A stretch of DNA of 64,000 nucleotides from Pseudoalteromonas shioyasakiensis (lineage in GTDB: Bacteria > Pseudomonadota > Gammaproteobacteria > Enterobacterales > Alteromonadaceae): positions 1,756,001 through 1,820,000 of the forward strand of contig NZ_CP077770.1 of NCBI RefSeq assembly GCF_019134595.1, in the 5' to 3' direction. Of the stretch, positions 57,712-64,000 are shown in pieces. The position numbers and the translations under genes were made by a program. The stretch's first letter is position 1, and each line of letters begins with the position of its first letter. Under the pieces are notes generated by a model. The model ran no database searches. It saw only the letters and a program-made list of their open reading frames with translations, and was not told the DNA's origin.

Positions 57712-57739
57712 AAAGAGTAAAGCGTTCACTTTACTCTTT
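57712..57739 (-). terminator. Intrinsic terminator of cvfB
   Basis: AAAGAGTAAAG and CTTTACTCTTT form 11-base arms. Reading on the minus strand the hairpin is followed by a run of seven T residues. It lies beyond the heptamer repeat downstream of cvfB. Confidence 0.85.
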
Positions 57740-57760
57740 CAAATACTTCAATATCTTGTT

Positions 57761-57820
57761 AACTCGCAACTCGCAACTCGCAACTCGCAACTCGCAACTC
57801 GCAACTCGCAACTCGCAACT
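57761..57820. repeat. Heptamer tandem repeat, eight copies
   Basis: AACTCGC is repeated eight times without change at 57761-57816, then AACT. The last base is the first base of the cvfB stop triplet on the plus strand, so the repeat forms the start of the cvfB 3' untranslated region, before its terminator. Confidence 0.95.
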
Positions 57821-58650
57821 TACTTCAATCTAATCGACGTTGCTTCAATCTCGATCAAACCTTGCTTAAACAAACCGCCAATGGCTTTTTTGTAGTTTGC
57901 TTTACTGGTAGAGAAAGTCTTTTTAATTGCCTCTGGGTCTGACTTATCACCTAGGTGAAGTACGCCGCCTTCGGTTTTTAATTTAGCTAAGATTTTTTCG
58001 CCTAAGTCGTTCACTTTGCCCATGCCTGGCTTTTCAAGTAGTACATCAATTTTACCGTCTTCACGTACTTTTTGAATAAAGCCTTTTAAGCGTTGGCCAA
58101 CAAATAGCTTTTTAAATACGGTGTTGTAGTAAACCACACCAATATGGGCTTCGTTTACGAGTACTTTGTAACCTAGGTCTGTTTTACCGGCAACGATTAG
58201 ATCAACTTCTTCCATTACAGAGTAAGTTGGTTCATCTTTCGATAAAAACTTATTAAAGTTGCTCGATGCACAAATACGTTGGCTGGCATTATCGAGATAT
58301 AAACGTACAAGATACGAAAAGCCGTCTTTCATTTTTGGCTTTTGTTCGTTGTATGGCGCAAGTACGTCTTTTTCGAGACCCCAATCCAAAAACGCACCGG
58401 TGCTGTTGATTGCTTTAACACGTAGTAGGGCAAATTCGCCCACTTCAGCTAAAGGTTTTTTTGTTGTGCCGGTTGGGTGACCTGCGTGATCTAAGTAAAT
58501 GAATACTTGCACGCTGTCGCCAGCTTCTAGTTCGTAATCAATTTCTTTGCTTGGTAAGAATACTTCGCCTAAATCACGGCCATCTAAATAAGCACCTTCG
58601 TTAGACATTTCGTTAACGAAAAGGGTTTGTGTGGTTCCTAAAATACTCAT
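57820..58650 (-). CDS. cvfB: S1-like RNA-binding protein, CvfB/YitL family
   Basis: A 276-residue protein with several S1-like OB folds. LFVNEMSNEGAYLDGRDLGEVFLPSKEI is the first, seen in part, followed by STGAFLDWGLEKDVLAPYNEQ. YKVLVNEAHIGVVYYN and LKGFIQKVREDGKIDVLL follow. A C-terminal winged-helix domain begins near residue 225 (GVLHLGDKSDPEAIKKTF). This is the CvfB/YitL architecture. CvfB affects virulence-factor expression in Staphylococcus; its role in marine bacteria is unknown. It is two bases downstream of the DEAD-box helicase gene, so the two may be co-transcribed and both act on RNA. Confidence 0.88.
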   Translation of the reverse strand: MSILGTTQTLFVNEMSNEGAYLDGRDLGEVFLPSKEIDYELEAGDSVQVFIYLDHAGHPTGTTKKPLAEVGEFALLRVKAINSTGAFLDWGLEKDVLAPYNEQKPKMKDGFSYLVRLYLDNASQRICASSNFNKFLSKDEPTYSVMEEVDLIVAGKTDLGYKVLVNEAHIGVVYYNTVFKKLFVGQRLKGFIQKVREDGKIDVLLEKPGMGKVNDLGEKILAKLKTEGGVLHLGDKSDPEAIKKTFSTSKANYKKAIGGLFKQGLIEIEATSIRLK

Positions 58651-58652
58651 TG

Positions 58653-59978
58653 TTATTCCTGTTCTGGCTTTTTCTTACGGCGCATTGGAGCAAAACCATC
58701 TATATCAATTGGTGCTTGAATAGGGGCTTTTGGCTTTTTAGGGGCTGCTTTGCGTTTTGGTTTTGCAGGTTTAGCAGCCACTTTTGTCTCTGCTTTTTTC
58801 CAAACTGTGTTTGGTTTTTTCTCACGCAAACCTTTAAATTTACCAACAAGGCCGTCAACGGTGAAAAAGCTTAATTCATCATTTAAAAATGCTTTAATTG
58901 CTTTGTAGCTTGGCCAATCTTTCGGGCCCACTAACGAAATAGCAGTTCCTTTAAAGCCCGCGCGACCAGTACGACCAATACGGTGCACATATTCTTCAGC
59001 ATGTTTTGGTAGGTCAAAGTTAATTACGTGGGTCACGCTCAATAAATCAAGACCACGTGATGCAACATCGGTGGTGATCAAAATCTTAAAGTTTTCACGA
59101 CTAAAGGCGTCCATGATTTCAAGGCGCTTGGCCTGAGTTAAGTCACCCGCAAGCGCTTGCGCTTTGTAGCCTTTATCGTTTAACAGCTGGCTTAAACGCT
59201 GAGTGTCGGCACGTGTTGCGGTGAAAATAATGCATTGGCCAACATTGTCTTGTTTTACAAAGTGCTCAAGTAGGGCTTCTTTGTGATCTAGATGATCAGC
59301 TAAATAAAGCTGCTGAGTAATGTCACTATGTTGCTCGTTCGAAGCACTTAACAGAATTTGTTTTGGTGAACGCAATAAGTTACGTGACAGAGCATCAACT
59401 TGTGCATGGTCAAGGGTTGCTGAAAACAATAATGTTTGGCGTAAACGGTGATCAGCAAGTTCGTTAATCATTTTAACTTGTTCGGTAAAGCCTAAATCTA
59501 AAATACGGTCAGCTTCATCAAAAATTAAAAGCTCTAAGCCTGAAAGCTGTAATGAGCGTTGACTTATATGGTCAGCTAAGCGACCCGGAGTACCCACCAC
59601 AAAATGTGGGTCTTTACGAAGCGCTTTAATTTGGTCATTAAAGTTTTCGCCACCCAGTACTTTTACAGCACTGATATTTGTACCAGCAATTAATAACCTT
59701 AATTGGCTATACACTTGGGTTGCTAATTCGCGGGTAGGCGCAACGATTAAAACGCGAGGGTCGCGTTTACTGAGTGCTTTTTGTTTCATCACACGCTGTA
59801 CAGCAGGTAATAAAAACGCCAGCGTCTTGCCCGATCCTGTTTTTGACTGTGCAAAAATATCATGGCCTGCGATAGCTGTTGGTACCGCGTGAGCTTGAAT
59901 GTCAGTGGGCTGGGTGATGCCTTGATGCGCAAGTTGTTTTTCGAGGCGTGTATCAATCCCAAGTTCAGTAAAGTGCAA
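58653..59978 (-). CDS. DEAD-box ATP-dependent RNA helicase (RhlE/SrmB-like)
   Basis: A 441-residue helicase. It has the Q motif (FTELGIDTRLEKQLAHQGITQPTDIQ, seen in part), motif I AQSKTGSGKT, motif Ia PTRELA, motif II DEAD, motif III SAT, and motif VI HRIGRTGRAG. A lysine/proline-rich C-terminal tail (about 60 residues) probably binds RNA. The TTG at 59978 is preferred: CGGAGA lies about eight bases upstream, and a TATAAT at 60018-60023 would start transcription downstream of the alternative GTG at 60038. Sub-family and RNA target cannot be fixed by eye. cvfB follows after two bases. Confidence 0.9.
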   Translation of the reverse strand: MHFTELGIDTRLEKQLAHQGITQPTDIQAHAVPTAIAGHDIFAQSKTGSGKTLAFLLPAVQRVMKQKALSKRDPRVLIVAPTRELATQVYSQLRLLIAGTNISAVKVLGGENFNDQIKALRKDPHFVVGTPGRLADHISQRSLQLSGLELLIFDEADRILDLGFTEQVKMINELADHRLRQTLLFSATLDHAQVDALSRNLLRSPKQILLSASNEQHSDITQQLYLADHLDHKEALLEHFVKQDNVGQCIIFTATRADTQRLSQLLNDKGYKAQALAGDLTQAKRLEIMDAFSRENFKILITTDVASRGLDLLSVTHVINFDLPKHAEEYVHRIGRTGRAGFKGTAISLVGPKDWPSYKAIKAFLNDELSFFTVDGLVGKFKGLREKKPNTVWKKAETKVAAKPAKPKRKAAPKKPKAPIQAPIDIDGFAPMRRKKKPEQE

Positions 59979-60017
59979 TGCGTAATCTCCGATGAGCAAA
60001 ATTTGTAAATCCTGTTC

Positions 60018-60023
60018 ATTATA
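60018..60023 (-). promoter_or_regulatory. Candidate -10 element of the helicase-cvfB unit
   Basis: The minus strand reads TATAAT here, 40 bases before the preferred TTG start. No convincing -35 was found at 16-18 bases, so the promoter call is tentative. Confidence 0.45.
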
Positions 60024-60076
60024 ACGCACTTGACTCACTTGGAGACAGTAAAAACACAGCTATTTCGCATCAGTTT

Positions 60077-60104
60077 TTGCAATTATCGCTAATTCGCGTA
60101 AAAT
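60077..60104 (+). promoter_or_regulatory. Candidate promoter of trhO
   Basis: TTGCAA (60077-60082) and TAAAAT (60099-60104) are separated by 16 bases. The -10 lies inside the palindrome CGCGTAAAATACGCG, a form of -10 region that recurs in this window near cmk (GCGTATAATATCGCG). Confidence 0.6.
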
Positions 60105-60177
60105 ACGCGCCCTCAATGCGCCGGATTTGCGATTCGGTTAACGCCCCATATGGGCATTTAAAGCAAAAGGTAAAACC

Positions 60178-61185
60178 ATGACTGCTGTTCATAAAGACAA
60201 TGTAACTAGCGAGCACTTCGTTGTTTGCGCACTTTACAAATTTGTAGCCCTTCCTGATTTTGAAGCTATTCGCCAACCACTACTAAAAGTAATGGAAGAC
60301 AATGAAGTACGCGGTACTTTGTTACTTGCGGCTGAAGGTATCAACGGTACTGTTTCTGCTAAACGTGAAGGTATCGATAACCTACTTGCATGGTTAGATT
60401 CACAACCAAACCTAGACAACATCGTGACTAAAGAGTCATACGATGATGAATGCCCGTTCTACCGTACTAAGGTAAAACTGAAAAAAGAAATCGTAACTAT
60501 GGGTGTTGAAGGTATCGATCCACGTGAAGTAGTGGGTACATACGTAAAGCCAGCTGAATGGAATGCATTAATTTCAGACCCTGAAGTGATTCTTATCGAT
60601 ACGCGTAACGATTACGAAATCGAGATCGGTACTTTCCAAAATGCGGTTGATCCAAACACTAAAACATTCCGTGAATTCCCTGCGTGGGCGAAAGAAAACC
60701 TAGACCCAGAAAAGCACAAGAAAGTTGCTATGTTCTGTACCGGTGGTATTCGCTGTGAAAAATCAACTGCGTACATGAAAGAGCAAGGCTTTGACGAAGT
60801 ATTCCACCTTGAAGGCGGTATTCTTAAGTATTTAGAAGAAGTACCAAAAGAAGAAACCATGTGGGAAGGTGAGTGTTTTGTATTCGATAACCGTGTTGCG
60901 GTAAATCACGACTTACAAAAGGGTTCTTACGACCAATGTCACGCGTGTCGTATGCCTATTACTGAAGAAGAAAAGCAAAAGCCTGAATACATGGAAGGTG
61001 TATCGTGTCATCACTGTCACGACAGCCTAACAGAAGAGCAACGTGCACGTTTTGCTGAGCGTCAAAAGCAAATCGAATTAGCACAAGCACGTGGCGAAGG
61101 CCACATCGGTAACGAAGCGCAAGAAGTTCTTCGTAAGCGTAAAGAAGCTAAAAAAGCGCAAAAAGAAGCACAGCGCCAACAGTAA
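60178..61185 (+). CDS. trhO: tRNA uridine(34) 5-hydroxylase TrhO (YceA)
   Basis: TrhO is a rhodanese-family enzyme that hydroxylates U34 of certain tRNAs with oxygen, leading to cmo5U or mo5U. The 335 residues have an N-terminal ferredoxin-like domain ([19 protein letters not shown]). A rhodanese domain around residues 130-225 has the active-site cysteine C187 in [13 protein letters not shown] zinc-like tail with CHACRMPI and CHHCHDSL precedes a charged lysine-rich C-terminus. AAAGGT is the ribosome site before the ATG. Confidence 0.93.
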   Translation: MTAVHKDNVTSEHFVVCALYKFVALPDFEAIRQPLLKVMEDNEVRGTLLLAAEGINGTVSAKREGIDNLLAWLDSQPNLDNIVTKESYDDECPFYRTKVKLKKEIVTMGVEGIDPREVVGTYVKPAEWNALISDPEVILIDTRNDYEIEIGTFQNAVDPNTKTFREFPAWAKENLDPEKHKKVAMFCTGGIRCEKSTAYMKEQGFDEVFHLEGGILKYLEEVPKEETMWEGECFVFDNRVAVNHDLQKGSYDQCHACRMPITEEEKQKPEYMEGVSCHHCHDSLTEEQRARFAERQKQIELAQARGEGHIGNEAQEVLRKRKEAKKAQKEAQRQQ

Positions 61186-61208
61186 TTCTTAGCTTTATGA
61201 ATTGATAG

Positions 61209-61236
61209 AAACCTCAGCATTGTCTGGGGTTTTTTT
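61209..61236 (+). terminator. Intrinsic terminator after trhO
   Basis: AAACCTCAG pairs with CTGGGGTTT (one wobble) around CATTGT and ends in a T-run, 23 bases after the trhO stop. Confidence 0.85.
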
Positions 61237-61347
61237 ATGCCTGTCCGTTTTTGCTACATACAGTTTTTTACACATCTTAAACAGTCTCTAACTGATGTTA
61301 GGAATACTATCTAACTTAAGCTTTTATACTGATGGGATGAGAATAGA

Positions 61348-61776
61348 ATGAATAAATTACTGCTAGGTTTACTATTTTTAGGTGGCTGCGCGACACAAGG
61401 GGTAGATAGAGCCGACCAAAATGTGATGATTAAACGCTTTTATGCAAAAGTGACATCGGTTCAGCCGGTTAAGTTATCATCCAACGTTAAAACGGGTATA
61501 GCAGCAGGCTCTACAATTGGTTTTGTTGATCAGTTAGATGGCAACCACGAAGAGATGATTGCAGGGGCAGTTGCAGGGGCACTTGTTGGCGGCCTAGTAA
61601 CAGCTATATCTGAAGGAAGTAATGATGCTTTTGAGTATTCATTAAGGTCAGCACAAGAAGGCAGTTTTACACTAATTCAAAAGGAACAAATAACTGATCA
61701 ATCTGATTGTGTGGAGGTAACCATTGCAAGCGAAACACACATAAAAGAGGTCGATTCAACATATTGTCGTTTCTAA
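61348..61776 (+). CDS. Small lipoprotein with glycine-zipper segment
   Basis: A 142-residue lipoprotein. The signal MNKLLLGLLFLGGC has the lipobox LGGC with the lipidated cysteine at residue 14. A glycine-zipper-like stretch AGAVAGALVGGLV lies near residue 72, recalling the SlyB/Pcp-like membrane-inserted segment, and two more cysteines (in QSDCVEV and TYCRF) may form a disulfide. A GAATAG-type site precedes the ATG and the gene appears to be a single unit. Its function is unknown; an outer-membrane envelope role is inferred from the signal and zipper only. Confidence 0.7.
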   Translation: MNKLLLGLLFLGGCATQGVDRADQNVMIKRFYAKVTSVQPVKLSSNVKTGIAAGSTIGFVDQLDGNHEEMIAGAVAGALVGGLVTAISEGSNDAFEYSLRSAQEGSFTLIQKEQITDQSDCVEVTIASETHIKEVDSTYCRF

Positions 61777-61861
61777 ATAGTAAACATAGGCGGTGTATTC
61801 GTTTATTTCACCTTGGCTAATTGTTTGTTAAACGAAGTCAGCTTTTTATTGATCACAAAGC

Positions 61862-61878
61862 TGTTACACTTCGTAACA
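61862..61878. promoter_or_regulatory. Palindromic operator candidate before the RND efflux genes
   Basis: TGTTACACTTCGTAACA has exact six-base arms TGTTAC/GTAACA around ACTTC, 29 bases before the adaptor start. The form suits a dimeric repressor of the TetR type or similar. No regulator gene is adjacent in the window. Confidence 0.5.
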
Positions 61879-61907
61879 ATTAAAACGATTCTTATTTAGG
61901 TGAAATT

Positions 61908-62924
61908 TTGACAATTGGCAAATTACATACATGGACTTTAATTGCCTGTATTAGTTGTGTTTCCGTCGCTGAGGCGGCTAATGTAGTTGTAGAATCAGTG
62001 TCTGTTGAAAAGTCTAAACAACAGATAAAAGCCGTGGGTAATGCTGAAGCGATTCACTCAGTTATTCTTTACCCAGCCGTTGGAGACAGAGTCACTGCTG
62101 TTTACTTTAAACCAGGCGATAACGTTGCCAAAGGTGACTTACTATTAGAGCTTGATTCCCGTAGACAAAAAGCAGCGTTGATCGAAGCTGAAATTACTTT
62201 AAAAGATGCTGAGCGTACCATGAAAAGGCTTGAAGAAAGCCACGCCCGTGGTGCGGTACCGCAAAGTGATTTAGATGATGCGAAAACGCTTTATGAGCTA
62301 GCAAAAGTCCAGTTAATGCAAGCCAAAACAGAGCGTGAAGACCGCGAAGTTCGCGCTCCTTTTAGTGGTGTTATGGGTTTAACTGACGTCGAAGTAGGCG
62401 ACAGGATCACAACCCAAACAGCCATTGCCACTATCGATGATATTTCTGAGCTTTATATCAATTTTAATGCCCCAGAGGCCGCTATCTCAGTGCTTAAGCA
62501 AAAATCTTCGGTCGAAGTGGTGCCTTGGTTAGGCGATAAAGCTTACACGGCTAAGGTGGCAGAGCTTGATTCGCGTATTAATGCGCAAACCCGCACTCTT
62601 AGAACTAAAGCCAAACTTGATAATAATGCCCAGCAATTTATGCCGGGTATGAGCTTTCGTGTGCACATAAATATTCTAGGTGAAGAGCTTGCCGTAGTAC
62701 CCGAAGCTGCCATGATGTGGGGCGCAGCAGGCCCTTACGTATGGAAGAGCGTCGATAAAAAAGCAACTCGCGTTGATGTTAAAATTGAGCAGCGTTTAGC
62801 TGGGCGTTTGTTAGTCTCTGGTGGCTTAAATGAAGGCGATTTATTGGTGACAGAAGGAGTTCAGCGCCTAAGACCTAATCAAGAGCTTAATTTCATCAAT
62901 GAAGTGCAGCTAGCCAAGGAGTAA
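61908..62924 (+). CDS. RND efflux periplasmic adaptor (membrane fusion protein)
   Basis: A 338-residue HlyD/AcrA-type adaptor that would link an RND pump to the outer membrane. A cleavable signal peptide ends at about AEA in VSVAEAANVVV. The biotinyl-lipoyl-like half motifs are PAVGDRVTAVYFKPGDNVAKGDLLLELD (seen in part) and REVRAPFSGVMGLTDVEVGD, flanking a short alpha-hairpin. The beta-barrel domain has YINFNAPEAAISVL and RTLRTKAKLDN. The start is TTG with AGGTGAAA upstream. No N-terminal lipobox is seen. Its stop overlaps the permease ATG (TAATG). Confidence 0.9.
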   Translation: MTIGKLHTWTLIACISCVSVAEAANVVVESVSVEKSKQQIKAVGNAEAIHSVILYPAVGDRVTAVYFKPGDNVAKGDLLLELDSRRQKAALIEAEITLKDAERTMKRLEESHARGAVPQSDLDDAKTLYELAKVQLMQAKTEREDREVRAPFSGVMGLTDVEVGDRITTQTAIATIDDISELYINFNAPEAAISVLKQKSSVEVVPWLGDKAYTAKVAELDSRINAQTRTLRTKAKLDNNAQQFMPGMSFRVHINILGEELAVVPEAAMMWGAAGPYVWKSVDKKATRVDVKIEQRLAGRLLVSGGLNEGDLLVTEGVQRLRPNQELNFINEVQLAKE

Positions 62925-64000
62925 TGATGAAACAGCAACCTATGATGGAAGACTTACCATCAATGGCGATACGTCGCCCTGTTTTAATTGTGGTACTTAA
63001 CTTACTCATTATTATCGCCGGTATTGCTGCAATAGCAGGGGTTGAAGTACGAGAGCTTCCTGATGTCGATAGACCACGCATTACTGTATCAGCGTCTTTT
63101 CCGGGTGGCTCACCAGAAACTGTAGATACCGAAGTAACCAGTAAGCTTGAAGGGGCGGTTGCTAGGGTCAGTGGTGTAAAGTCGATTCGTGCGCAAAGTG
63201 AAGAAAACAATGCTCGTATCGTGGTTGAGTTTCGCCCCGGTGTTAATCTAGATGATGCTGCAAACGAAACACGTGAATCGGTGGCCCGTGTACAGCGGGA
63301 ACTACCCGAAGAAGTAGAGCGGGTATCAATTATCAAGGCCGATAACGATGCCGAAGCGGTAGTATCGTTAACAGTATCAAGTGATAGCTTATCCCTTGAG
63401 GCACTGACAGAGCGTGTTGATGTTGACTTAGCCCCGCAGTTTTTGACCATTCCAGGGGTTGCCGATGTACGCTTAAATGGCGACCGTGAACGGGTGCTTA
63501 GAGTGCGTATCGACCCACTTAAGCTAAGCAGCTTTAACCTTACCGTACCAGATATTGCCGATGTACTTCGTCAGGCTCCCTTTGATGTGCCTGCAGGTAG
63601 TTTAAAATCAAGCGATCAACAGGTGATTGTTCGTGCTGATGCAACATCAATTTCTGCTGAACAAGTAGCCGATATCATTGTACGAGACGATACCCGTATT
63701 GGCGATGTTGCTGCTGTTTACTTTGGCCCAGCTGATCCTCGTTCATTCGTAAGGCTTAATGGCACACCCGTGATTGGCATGGAAATAATTCGTCAGGCGC
63801 AATCTAATACCATTGAAATTTCTGATGAAGTGCTCACTTTAATCGAACGAATGCGAGTGCGTTTTCCTGAAATGGAATTTACTTTAACCTCTGATGATGC
63901 GCAGTTTATCAGAAGCTCAGTTGATGAAGTTATTAACTCACTGTTACTAACCGTGCTGTTAGTGGTGATCACACTGTGGGTGTTTATTGGCTCATGGCGC
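62924..64000 (+). CDS. RND family efflux permease, 3' end outside the window
   Basis: The frame from the ATG at 62924 stays open to the last base, giving 359 residues of what should be about 1,030. The N-terminus has MAIRRPVLIVVLNLLIIIAGIAAIAGV (TM1, seen in part) and then VRELPDVDRPRITVSASFPGGSP. This is the HAE1-type signature of AcrB/MexB-like pumps. TM2 begins at SLLLTVLLVVITLWVFIGSW at the window edge. The start overlaps the adaptor stop by one base, so both are translated from one operon. Substrate is unknown. Confidence 0.92.
   Translation, partial: MMKQQPMMEDLPSMAIRRPVLIVVLNLLIIIAGIAAIAGVEVRELPDVDRPRITVSASFPGGSPETVDTEVTSKLEGAVARVSGVKSIRAQSEENNARIVVEFRPGVNLDDAANETRESVARVQRELPEEVERVSIIKADNDAEAVVSLTVSSDSLSLEALTERVDVDLAPQFLTIPGVADVRLNGDRERVLRVRIDPLKLSSFNLTVPDIADVLRQAPFDVPAGSLKSSDQQVIVRADATSISAEQVADIIVRDDTRIGDVAAVYFGPADPRSFVRLNGTPVIGMEIIRQAQSNTIEISDEVLTLIERMRVRFPEMEFTLTSDDAQFIRSSVDEVINSLLLTVLLVVITLWVFIGSWR

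Noticed and set aside
57761..57820. Possible CRISPR array
   Set aside because: The repeat unit is 7 bases with no spacers, so it is a simple tandem repeat.
57636..57833. Plus-strand 65-codon frame running through the heptamer repeat (repeating LATRNSQ)
   Set aside because: It consists largely of the repeat and terminator sequence, has no convincing ribosome site and overlaps the cvfB end. It is a by-product of a stop-free heptamer.

Overview
The window looks like a chromosomal segment of a marine gammaproteobacterium of the order Alteromonadales, most probably Pseudoalteromonas. This is inferred from protein character and gene content: AT-rich core genes, the complete sdh-suc cluster facing gltA, msbA-lpxK-ycaR-kdsB, gyrA-serC-aroA-cmk-rpsA-ihfB-lapAB-pyrF, and VCR-like integron sites. 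No rRNA or tRNA gene was seen, so the genus is not proven.

Layout. 1-1.1 kb: the end of a DUF3466 surface-type protein. 1.2-8.4 kb: DUF2062 protein, the DNA-uptake channel ComEC, and a lipid A/Kdo operon (msbA, lpxK, ycaR, kdsB) running into a pseudouridine synthase and tcdA. 9.2-10.8 kb: csdE-csdA on the minus strand. 10.9-22.5 kb: TCA-cycle block, gltA opposite sdhCDAB, sucAB and sucCD, divided by intrinsic terminators. 22.5-30.2 kb: argA with tandem ARG boxes, an uncharacterised 356-residue protein, glnS, a histidine-rich TonB receptor behind two Zur-type boxes, and a YaeQ-family protein. 30.2-35.8 kb: class Ia ribonucleotide reductase (nrdA, nrdB, yfaE), whose upstream region holds two NrdR-box pairs and a DnaA box, then gph and ubiG. 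35.9-46.2 kb: gyrA, serC, aroA, cmk, rpsA, ihfB, lapA, lapB, pyrF.

46.2-57.8 kb is the accessory region. Three integron cassettes with attC sites read forward: a ClbS/DfsB-like gene broken by a TGA, a small membrane protein, and a GNAT acetyltransferase. A five-gene operon follows: acyl carrier protein, LpxL/AlmG-type acyltransferase, a second MsbA-like exporter, an AMP-forming ligase and a PLP decarboxylase of the exosortase-A-associated type. Then comes an IS256-family element with a dead transposase and an 8-bp target duplication, sitting in a small gene. Two cassettes on the opposite strand follow: an unknown protein and a NYN-LOTUS putative ribonuclease. No integrase gene lies in the window.

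57.8-64 kb returns to ordinary chromosome: cvfB with a heptamer repeat behind its stop, a DEAD-box helicase, trhO, a small lipoprotein, and an RND efflux pair whose permease runs off the end.

The best candidate for an undescribed system is the five-gene operon at 48.3-54.0 kb. Ligase, carrier protein and LpxL-like acyltransferase match the logic of Vibrio AlmEFG lipid A aminoacylation. The decarboxylase matches the BtrK logic of decarboxylating an amino acid while it is tethered to a carrier protein. The dedicated MsbA paralogue suggests export of the modified lipid.
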